From the NCBI GenBank assembly GCA_030272155.1, contig CP126197.1, positions 2,170,001-2,234,000 on the forward strand: DNA of 64,000 bases, given 5' to 3'. The position numbers and the translations under genes are program-made. The first letter of the stretch is position 1. The number at the start of each line of letters is the position of its first letter. A model generated the notes under the pieces. It saw only the letters and a program-made list of their open reading frames with translations, made no database searches and was not told where the DNA came from. Positions 19,391 through 28,172 of the stretch are shown here, one piece after another. This stretch comes from Tetradesmus obliquus (taxonomy: Eukaryota > Chlorophyta > Chlorophyceae > Sphaeropleales > Scenedesmaceae).

Positions 19391-22300
19391 TCAAGATGCT
19401 GCTAAGCCAGGCTCACCACCCGTCCCAGCTGCAGCACCTGCCCCGCTCATCCGCATGCAGCCACAGTACACCAGCATGGACACAGCCACCCCCACAAACC
19501 AAGCACAGTCATAGATGGCCCCAAACACAGGGCCAGGGCTTGCGGCTAGCCCCACCGAAGCCAGCAGGCCAGGCAGGCAGGGCAGCACGCCGGCAGCCAC
19601 CGCCAGCAGCGCTGCAACGTTGCAACCACCCTACAGCAGAGCAGCACAGCAGCCGGCACACAAGGGGCACAGGGTGAATTGATCAATCCTCAAATGTCAG
19701 GCAAACTCAAGTTTTGCTTGCGTCAAGCAGCAAGATTCTAACAGCGGGCCAGGGCTGCCAGCCAGCCCCATCGATGCCAGCAGCCCCGGAAGGCAGGGCA
19801 GCACGCCAGCAGCCACCGCCAACAGTGCTGCAATGTTGTAGCCGCCCTACAGACAAGCAGAAAGCGCAGCAAGGCTTGTTGAAGCATGCAGCAGGCAGGG
19901 CAGCACGCCGGCAGCCACCGCCAGCAGCGCTGCAACGTTGTAACCGCCCTGCATCCAAGCAGACAGCGCAGCAAGGCTTGTTGAAGCATGCAGCAGGCAG
20001 GGCAGCACGCCGGCAGCCACCGCCAACAGTGCTGCAACATTGTAACCGCCCTGCAGCAGAGCAGCACAGCAGTTGGCACGATACGGTAGCGTGAGCGAGG
20101 TACAAAGGGCTTGGTGACAGCAACTAGAGGCGTTGTAGCCGCCGGGCAGCCAGGCAGCCAGGCAGCCAGCAGACAGCGCAGGAATGCGGCAATGCTTGCT
20201 GACACGTGCAGGGCGTTGACAGCAAGGGCACACTTCCGACGATGCCTCATCTTTTACGGCAGGCAGCCGCCAAACTGCTCTGAATGAATGAATGAATGAG
20301 CTACGCGTGGTGTGTTCACACTTGACACCTGCGTAATTTAATGAAGGGGACGTGTGTGGCGATGAGGATACCTCATGCGCCTCTACGCCTCCTGCCATGC
20401 CAAACTGCTCTTGATGTAACCCAGCACGGCGCTCACCTGGTACCAGTAGCGTCCGCCAGGGTCCATGGAGTACAGGTCATCCACATCCAGCTGCCTCCCG
20501 CGCACAAGGTAGTAATCAGCCAGCACCACACCAACAACCGGGCCCAGCAGTGCGCTGTAGCCCACCAGCCATCAACAATGCCCCCAAACAGTTGGTCCCC
20601 TGTATCATGTCTGATGGCTGCTAGCCTGGCAACCGCATAACTGCTTTTGCAACCTAGCGCGTAGCTAACCTGGTACCAGTAGCGCCCGGCAGGGTCCATG
20701 GAGTACAGGTCATCAATAGCCAGCACCCGTTTTCGAATCAAGTAGTAGTCAGCCAGCACCACGCCCACCACCGGCCCCAGCAGTGCGCTGTAGCCCACCA
20801 GCCAGTTGACAAAGCCGCCACTGCTGGCCATGAGCTTCCAGGGCATCACGCAAAGACCTAAGAGAGCTGCGGCAGCAAGGGATGGCACAGCAACGTTTTG
20901 TAAAATGCACAAGACTATGCTGGCCGTGCTGTTTGACGGCATCATGCAAAGACATAGGAGAGCCGCGGCAGCAGTAAGGAAAGCAAGGCGCCCCGGGGCA
21001 GTAAAGACTGGTGGCTTGTGTATTTTCTACGCCGTGTGTAGCCCACCAGTCAGTTGACAAAGCCGCCGCTGCTGGCCATGAGCTTCCAGGGCATCACACA
21101 CAGCCCCAGCAGCGCTGCGGCAGCAGCAAACAGGCAGGCATCGACACGATGCGTTATTTTGGTCCCCGTGCACGGCGGGTTGCGAGCTTCCAGGGTATCA
21201 CGCACAGCCTCAGCAGCGCTGCAGCACTGAAGCGATAAGGTGGCAGGGAAGCAGTCAGAGTCATTGGCTTGTGTGATTGTCTGTGCCATGTGTAGCCGAT
21301 CCGCCAGTTGACGAAGCCGCCGCTGCTGGCCATGAGCTTCCAGGGCATCACACACAGCCCCAGCAGCGCTGCGGCAGCAAGGGAAATGACACAGCAGGCA
21401 GGGTGACTGCAGTCCAGCAAATGCATATAGTTAAGCTGCTGGCCATGAGCTTCCAGGGCATCACACACAGCCCTAAGAGAGCTGCAGCAGCAGCAAACAG
21501 GCAGGTATCGATATGATGCGCTACTTTGGTCCCGGTGCACGGCGACTTGCGAGCTTCCAAGGCATCACGCACAGCCCCAGCAGCGCTGCAGCAGCAAGAG
21601 AAGAAACACAGCAGGCAGTGTAACCGCAGTGGTGGTGCGAGTATGCATAAGGATGCTGGCCATGAGCTGCCAAGGCATCACACAAAGCCCCAGCAGCGCT
21701 GCAGAGCAGCAAGGAAGCAAGCAGTAACATCATGCAAGTGTCGGGCCGACTTCCTCAGCCGGCTGGTGGGCTGCAGCTGCTGAGTGAGTGGCTACCCAGG
21801 CAGCTCTGCAGCTTAGAGGGTGTGTGTGGCCAGGGGCGTCGCCCCTGGGCTCCACACCCTCTACCTGTGCAGCTACTACTAGCCATGAGCTTTCAGGGCA
21901 GGACACACAGCCCTAGGAGAGCTGCGGCAGCAGCAAGGCGGAAGCAAAACAGCCGCATTATAGAAGTGTTGAGCCGGCTGCCAAAGGCGGTCGGTGGGCT
22001 GTAGCGTGATGCTGGCCATGAGCTTCCAGGGCATCACACACAGCCCTAAGAGAGCTGCGGCAGCAGCAAGGGAAGCAAGGGGAAGGCAGAGTCACAGCAT
22101 TGTGTGATTGTCACAGCATTGTGTGTTGTATGAAGCAAGGGAAAGGCAGAGTCACAGCATTGCGTTTAGTTGGATTCGTGCTGGACCCCATGAGCCTTGT
22201 CTGGCTCCTTTGTGGGTGGGCCTGTGGCCCTACTTTGGTAGCTAAACTGGTGATGGTCTGCGCCATGGAAAGCCCCAATGCGCGAGCTGCCGCTGCGGGC

Positions 22301-22685
22301 CATGACTGTTCAAAGCATCACACACAGACCCACCAGCGCTGCGACAAATCAAGGCAGCATGGAACAGGCACGCTGATGAAGCATATGTAAGATGAGACAA
22401 GCCGAGTGTTGCTGCTGCAGCGCCCAGCCGCACCAGAGGTGAGTCCCCCCGTGTTTTCATTCAAGATGCGCGATGAAGCATGTTGGACAATACAGTAACT
22501 GGTGGTGGTTTTGATGTATGCTGTGTACGCCACGACGTGCAATGTACTGCCCAGCCGCACCAGTGATGAGTCCTCCCGTGGTGAAGCTGATGACCCTTGG
22601 TGCCAGGTTGACAATGGCGTTGGCGGGCGCTACGACATTGGCTGCGATGTTGGTGGTCAGCGTGGCCAGGATGAGCCCTGCAGGT

Positions 22686-22737
<52 letters not shown>

Positions 22738-25700
22738 GTGTCGGCACCTGCATGTCAACTCTTGAATTGGCAGCGATGTTGGTGGTCAGCGTGGCCAGGA
22801 TGAACCCTGCAGATAGGCATATTGCAAGCAGCTTGTGTGTTTACGCGTAACATGTTTCGTTCTGCATGGCGTGCGGCTTACGCTGTTGAAGGCATACACT
22901 GTCACTGCTGCGCTGCCATCCCCTACCCCAGCACAGCACAGCACACCAGACCACAGCACAGCACACCAGGCCACAGCACAGCACAGCACAGCACAGCGCA
23001 GCACAGCACAGCAGGCCACAGCACAGCACAGCACAGCACATCACAGCACAGCACAGCAGACCACAGCACAGCACAGCACAGCACACCAGACCACAGCACA
23101 ACACAGCACAGCACACCAGACCACAGCACAGCACAGCACACCAGACCACAGCACAACACAGCACAGCACACCAGACCACAGCACAGCACACCAGACCACA
23201 GCACAGCACACCAGACCATAGCACAGCACCAGGCATCCCCGTGCATCGCCCAGCATCGCCCGCTCACCAAAGAGTGACACTGCACCCACCAAAGAGTGAC
23301 ACTGCACTCACCAAAGAGTGACACACACACTGCCAGCGGCTGCGTCATGTGGCTCAGCAGCTGACATCACCAAAGAGTGACACTGCTCACAGAAGAGTGA
23401 CACATTACTCACCAAAGAGTGACACGCACACTGCCAGCGGCTGCGTCATGTGGCTTAGCAGCTGAATTCACCAAAGAGTAACACTGCTCACAGAAGAGTG
23501 ACACTGCACTTAACCAAAGATTGACACTGTACTCACCAAAGAGTGACACGCACACTGCCAGCGGCTGCGTCATGTGGCTCAGCAGCTGCACCGGGTCTAC
23601 CACGGGCGCGCCATAGATGACCACAGTGGCACTCGTCACGGCTAGGCCTGCACAATGATACACAAAAAGGTGCATCAGCATAGCAGCGTGGTGTAATGTG
23701 CGTTGTAAATGACCACAGTAGCACTGGTCACGGCAAGGCCTGCACGATGATACACAACAAGGTGCGGCAGCATATCAGCGTGATGTAACGCGCACTGTAG
23801 ATGACCACAGTAGCACTGGTCACGGCTAGGCCTGCACAATGATACACAAAAAGGTGCATCAGCATGGCAGCGTGATGTAATGCGCGCTGTAGATGACCAC
23901 AGTAGCACTGGTGACAACCAGGCCTGCACAATGATACACAAAGAGGCGCATCAGCATAGCAGCGTGATGTCAAGTGCCCTGTAGATGACCACAGTAGCAC
24001 TGGTGACAACCAGGCCTGCACACGCATACACAAAAAGGTGCTTCAGCATAGCAGCGTGATGTAATGCACCCTGCAGATGACCACAGTAGCACTGGTCACC
24101 GCTAGGCCTGCACATTGCTACACAAAAAAGTGCATCAGCATGGCAGCGTGACGTCAAGCTCCCTGTAGATGACCACAGTGGCACTGGCCACGGCTAGGCC
24201 TACAGCCTGCAGGGAGCAGCTGCAGCAAGACCAATACACAACCGGTGCGACAGCGTAGCGTGGTATCACGACGCTGTGCATGATGGACACAGTGGCGCTG
24301 GTCACGGCAAGGAGTGAAGAGAAAAAAGCATCATGTCTGGTTGCAGCAAATGTACGGGAAGCACGGCAACGTTCTGCATGCGTGCCGGGCTGCTGCTTGA
24401 CATGCATGTTGAGCCGGCGTGTGATTGGTGCACGCCCCTAACACCCAGCTGTGTGCGACCCTGGCTGTCATTCCATCTTACAAAACACATTATGCCTGCA
24501 GGAAAAGGAACCGTAGCCGGTTGCAGCGAATGTACGGGAAGCACGGCAGCGTTCTGCATGCGTGCCGGGCTGCTGCTTGACATGCATGTTGAGCCGGCGT
24601 GTGATTGGTGCACGCCCCTAACACCCAGCTGTGTGCAACCCTGGCTGTCCTTCCGTCTTACAAAACACATTATGCCTGTAGGAAAAGGAACCGTAGCTGG
24701 TTGCAGCAAATGTACGGGAAGCAGGGCAGCGCAGACAGCGCGCAACCACATCCACAAAGGGCGAAAGCCGCCATCAGGGGCGGCGCTGCACTTGTGAACG
24801 AGAAGAGCGCAATGAAGGGCATAGCTGCACATTGTTTGCATAATAGACCAAGGTATAAGTAGCTTATTCTACTAAATGAGTAAAGCAATAAAAAAATCCA
24901 ATAATTATTGTATCTGAACACCATCTGCTGTCTGAAGGGGTATGCACAGGGCGGCCACGCACCTATGAAGGAGAAGAGCGCCATGAAGGGCGGCAGGCCC
25001 GCAGCCTGGCCCAGCAGCTGCGCACGCTGGCTGACCGCATACCTGCACAGCGGGCCACCACATTCAATCAACCACACGTTATTCCAGCAAGAGGTGAACC
25101 CAGAGGAGGGAGCCACTCCCACACCACCTTAGGTGAATCCTAACCACAGCACAAGAGCAATAGTACAGCACATATAGCATCATGTGCGGCGCTCAACGTA
25201 TGCAGCGAGCTCGCGCATCAAAGCAGCTGTACGGGGTAGCGCACTTGAACTGGACAAGTTCCTGATGCTCATGCAGATGCATGTATGCATCAGAGCGGTA
25301 GGGAAGATGTTAAGGACTTGATTGCAGCGGCAAAGGTTGCGTTGACATAGCCATTGCACGCACCTGCTGAAGTCTGGGATGTTCAGTACTGAATGACCCA
25401 GAGTTCAGCAGGTGCCTGCAATGGCTATGTTTACTCAACCTTTGCCGTTAACTAGTGACAGCGTGGCCCAGTAGCCGACATTGGCTGTCACTGCGGTGCT
25501 TAACTGCACATAGCGATACACAGATCTAGACCAACATCCCACAGGCAGCAGGCTTACCTGGTAGCGTGTGGTATGTACAGCAACAGCGGAGCCAGCACGT
25601 GCACCTGCCGAGCTAAGGTGTATCATGTGGCAACGTAGCTGCCACCCCAACACCATTAGCATGCATAACCATCACATGTCCCGCACCTGCTGAAGTCTGG

Positions 25701-26607
25701 GATGTTCAGTGACAGTCTGGCCCAATAGCCCACATTGGCGGTCACTGCCGTACACGACTTAACATACAAATGCACAAAAATGGAATACCACAAGCAGCAA
25801 ACGCATCTGATGAAATCTGGGATGTCGAGGGACAGTGTGGCTCAAACAAGCAACTGCGGAACTTATGTTGGTTGCGCCTTGTGGCTAGCACGTGATTATG
25901 TTCAACATTGCTGATGCACGCACCTGCTGAAGTCTGGGATGTTGAGCGACAGTGTGGCCCAGTATCCCACATTGGCAGTCACTGCAGGCACCGCCACCTG
26001 CCAGAACCTGCCCTCCAGCGGCATGCCAGGCCCAAACTGTGAGGGTGCAGACAGCATGGGGCCAAGGCCACCAGCAGTGGTGACAGCCCTGCGAGGCATT
26101 TGAATGTAGTGTAATGATTGGGTTGTACAGCATGCAGTGCGCTGTCATCAGCCCCCTCATAACACCCACCTAGCAGAACTTGCAGGCAACCAGAACACGA
26201 TGTATTGCACGACAGCAGCAGGCACAGCAGCAGCAGCAGCAGCCACAGCAGCAGCAGCACTCACCAGACCAGCAGTGCAGCAGCCAGCCCCACCAGAATT
26301 GGTGCAGACAGCTTCTCCACCTCCTTTATGCAGTCAATCCCCCTCACGATAATCGCCACCTGCAGCACCCAAAAAGCCAAAAAGCAGCCCAGCTGCACTC
26401 CTGTGATGCCCAGCCAGGGGATCACACTGCTGCTGCTGATAATGCTGCTGCTGCCCGCCAAGGACTGCAGCATCTGGTGGATGCTGCTGCCGCCGATCCA
26501 GGTTTGGATGCCGAACCAGCCGCATGCCACTAAGGCGCGTGACAGGGAGGGCAGATTGGATCCCTTGATGCCGAAGCTGGCCCTGGCGAGCACTGGGAAG
26601 GGGATCT

Positions 26608-26639
<32 letters not shown>

Positions 26640-27764
26640 TGCAGGTGACAAACACATTGCTTGGCATCACACGCTTACACTTGCTGCCAAAGTACGATCA
26701 GTCATGGCCCACTTGTGCCAAGCGTTACATCCTCCACATGTATATCTGCCACATCAGCCAGGCATCGCCGCAATGCTTGCTGCATTGCAGCTGCGTTGCT
26801 GCGCTGTTGTGTGTACGCACCCCATACTTGGTCCCCGGGTGTGCATTGAGCACCATGGGCACCAGTGTCAGCAGGTTGCCAAAGAACACAGTCAGCACGC
26901 CCTGCCACCAGCTCATGCCTACACCAGCAGCAGCAGCAGCAGCAGCAGCGGCAGCAGCAGCAGCAGCGGCAGCAGCAGCAGCAGCAGCAGAAAGGACCGT
27001 GCTAAGCCTGTGCTGAGCTCGCAGCCTGCATGCCGCAAAGTTTGATACTTGCGATGGCTGCTGTTTGTGTGTGTATGCTGCAACATGGAGATGTGTGATC
27101 CTACATTCTGCGGTTGCTCTGGGCTTGCATCGTACCGCATGTAACCTCCATGATCCGCAGAGCTAGGAACGTGCCAAATGAAACCACGGCATACTTCTGC
27201 TGCTGCTGCTGCTGCTGCTGCCGCTCACCCATATCCACCAGGCTTGCTGCCAGGTAGTAAGTGGTGATGCTGATGACCAGCGTCACCCATAGCGCGGCAA
27301 AGTCGGCGGCAGCAAACGTGCGCTTGCTGGCAGGTGTGGGCAGCAGGTCTGCAGACACACACATGTACAACAACACACACATACGGCCCTTGCAGCTCCA
27401 CTACATAGTGTAAAGCTACAGTGGTGCTGCGGTATCACATGGGTTTTGTGCTTAGGCAGCACGATCGCAGCACACAGGCCAGGTGGGCGACTAGGGTTTC
27501 GCATCTGCTGTGTGCCAGCTGCTGCGTTGCTTGTTCACCTTCATTGACCAGTGACGGATCAGGCGACGAGGGAGGTGCTGCTTCTATTGCATCGTCCAAG
27601 AAGCTGCGTGGCGGCCTGCACCTGTTCTGGTGGCGCTGCTGCTGGTGCTGGTGCTTTGCTGTCCTGTGCTGCTGTTGCTGCCTGATAGAGTGCCGCTGAG
27701 GGTGTGCACGCAGCCTAGGGCTGAGCACGTTGTGCTGCTCGTATAATTGAGTTTGCAGCATCAT
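19391..27764 (-). CDS. NCS1-family nucleobase transporter, PLUTO-like, 10 exons
   Basis: Predicted membrane symporter for uracil or purine-type nucleobases, similar to the plant plastid transporter PLUTO. Exons on minus: 27764-27539, 27348-27229, 26918-26821, 26605-26265, 26088-25924, 25042-24963, 23647-23537, 22677-22561, 20866-20670, 19630-19391; 564 aa, all phases consistent. Family blocks in order: [150 protein letters not shown], and a final helix [16 protein letters not shown]. The first 75 residues are Gln/His/Arg-rich and could be a transit peptide. The gene is stretched to 8.4 kb because at least six exon edges are multiplied in its introns. The last exon has Cys where its intronic copies have the family's usual Tyr (GGCNVAAL against GGYNVAAL). 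Substrate is inferred from the family only. Confidence 0.88.
19798..20150 (-). repeat. Shadow copies of transporter exon-10 start
   Basis: Three copies about 102 bp apart (around 19798-19862, 19899-19963, 20001-20065) repeat the acceptor and first codons of exon 10 ([19 protein letters not shown]). A further fragment lies near 20130-20150. All lie upstream, in gene sense, of the complete exon. Confidence 0.85.
20282..20400. repeat. Dispersed repeat, copy 1, with (GAAT)n
   Basis: Begins with a (TGAA)n tract, then GAGCTACGCGTGGTGTGTT, and ends near GATGAGGATACC and CATGCGCC. A diverged copy sits at 59355-59470 in the same orientation. It may be a SINE-like element; here it lies in transporter intron 9. 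Confidence 0.6.
20435..20569 (-). repeat. Second copy of transporter exon-9 3' half
   Basis: An open copy of the last 44 or so codons of exon 9 with its own GTGAGC donor. It keeps [18 protein letters not shown] but reads [13 protein letters not shown] where exon 9 reads [13 protein letters not shown]. It lacks an acceptor at the homologous edge. It is either a downstream shadow or an alternative exon. Confidence 0.75.
20938..22340 (-). repeat. About 10 shadow copies of transporter exon-9 start
   Basis: Copies of the acceptor plus the [14 protein letters not shown] coding segment occur near 20938, 21053, 21180, 21308, 21440, 21547, 21655, 21881, 22010 and 22297. The complete exon (20866-20670) follows them in gene sense. 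Copy spacing is irregular (about 100-290 bp) and several keep a CAG acceptor. Confidence 0.85.
21815..21862. repeat. Short inverted repeat (hairpin)
   Basis: AGAGGGTGTG pairs with CACACCCTCT, and CAGGGGCG pairs with CGCCCCTG, leaving a very small loop. It lies between shadow copies in transporter intron 8. It may be a foldback fragment. Confidence 0.6.
22412..22470 (-). repeat. Shadow copy of transporter exon-8 end
   Basis: Repeats the glycine-rich exon-8 end (GGLxxGAAG) with adjoining intron. It lies downstream of the complete exon in gene sense. Confidence 0.6.
22689..22735 (-). repeat. (CTG)n tract before transporter exon 8
   Basis: About 15 CTG units on the minus strand lead into the CTGCAG acceptor of exon 8. 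A shadow of the exon-8 start lies just upstream in gene sense at about 22768-22815. Confidence 0.8.
22922..23230. repeat. AGCAC / CACAGCACACCAGAC satellite-like array
   Basis: About 300 bp of short interleaved units built from CACAGCACAGCAC and CACCAGAC in transporter intron 7. All six frames are open in parts only because of the repeat, giving Cys/Val or His/Ser/Gln ORFs that I treat as artefacts. Confidence 0.9.
23260..23560 (-). repeat. About 10 shadow copies of transporter exon-7 end
   Basis: The plus strand repeats CACCAAAGAGTGACAC near 23267, 23289, 23309, 23367, 23411, 23470 and 23510, with variants near 23391 and 23491. On minus each reads VSLFG followed by a GTGAG donor. Longer copies also include the [10 protein letters not shown] codons (around 23330 and 23430). 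The complete exon ends at 23537. Confidence 0.85.
23614..24310 (-). repeat. 92-bp tandem repeat, 8 copies, transporter exon-7 start
   Basis: The anchor GACCACAG falls at 23619, 23711, 23803, 23895, 23987, 24079 and 24171, an exact 92-bp period, with an eighth diverged copy near 24285. On minus every unit has a CAG acceptor and then [12 protein letters not shown]. Only the lowest-coordinate copy continues into the full exon 7 (23647-23537). Confidence 0.95.
24339..24722. repeat. 180-bp tandem duplication, just over two copies
   Basis: GGTTGCAGC-AATGTACGGG recurs at 24339, 24519 and 24699. The two full units are nearly identical. They lie in transporter intron 6 and contain no exon sequence that I can identify. 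Confidence 0.9.
24793..24830 (-). repeat. Shadow copy of transporter exon-6 end
   Basis: GAGAAGAGCGCAATGAAGGG on plus mirrors the end of exon 6 ([10 protein letters not shown] region, 24963 onwards). It lies downstream of the exon in gene sense. Confidence 0.55.
25086..25136. repeat. Dispersed short repeat, copy 2
   Basis: Second copy of the element at 2122-2172, also after a CAATC-like tract. It lies in transporter intron 5. Confidence 0.6.
25329..25446. ncRNA. Long hairpin built from an inverted exon-5 copy
   Basis: Arms 25329-25380 and 25395-25446 are complementary at about 45 of 52 positions. They are joined by a 14-nt loop that is itself palindromic (TTCAGTACTGAA). Each arm contains the end of transporter exon 5 (CACCTGCTGAA on plus, i.e. 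TTCAGCAG and its GTG donor on minus). It sits in intron 5 of the same transcript. The fold is directly visible; a small-RNA role is only inference. Confidence 0.55.
25681..25850 (-). repeat. Shadow copies of transporter exon-5 end
   Basis: The exon-5 end ([19 protein letters not shown] and donor) recurs at about 25681-25745 and, more diverged, 25803-25850. A further copy is split around the hairpin at 25360-25500. All lie downstream of the complete exon (26088-25924). Confidence 0.8.
26926..26990 (-). repeat. (CTG)n tract before transporter exon 3
   Basis: Interrupted CTG/CCG tract on minus just upstream of the GTGTAG acceptor of exon 3 (26918). Confidence 0.75.
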
Positions 27765-28172
27765 ACCGTTCTGCTGCAGACAGCAGCAGTGTTTCTAGCC
27801 CCGCACAGCAGCTGGGTTTAAATTGGTTGCAAGTAAGGGTTTGAGTGCAGCCGAGCAGCAGCTTGAATGGAACCAAGCAATTGCTGCGTTTTTTGGTTCA
27901 ACACGATGTGACGATGGTGGCGAATTGTTTCAGTGTGCGGCAGTTCGTTCATCCAAGCAGCACCTGAGCCCTGTGTAACCAGGTGTCACTTTACCACCTG
28001 CAGGAAGTATGAGTCGCCGAAATACACGACTTCAGCGTACAATAAAACCTATTGGATCGTGCTTTTAGCAGGTGCACACCACGCTGCACTGGGTTTGGCG
28101 AACAGTTGAATGCTGCAACCCCACTGGCTCCAAGTTCTCCTTGTTCTACAACTTCTTCCTGCCTGTCTCGCG
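27765..28172. promoter_or_regulatory. Divergent intergenic region, transporter / HAD gene
   Basis: About 400 bp between the two start codons. A tract near 28030-28050 (ACAATAAAACC) is AT-richer than its surroundings. No firm promoter element was identified. Confidence 0.35.

Noticed and set aside
22786..23348. Several overlapping Cys/Val or His/Ser/Gln ORFs
   Set aside because: They are products of the AGCAC array being open in many frames.
23614..24310. Regular repeat-and-spacer look, CRISPR-like
   Set aside because: Units are contiguous 92-bp tandem copies containing an exon start; there are no unique spacers and the setting is a eukaryotic intron.
24339..24797. 154-aa plus-strand ORF over the 180-bp repeats
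   Set aside because: The repeat simply keeps one frame open; it is antisense to a well-supported transporter intron.
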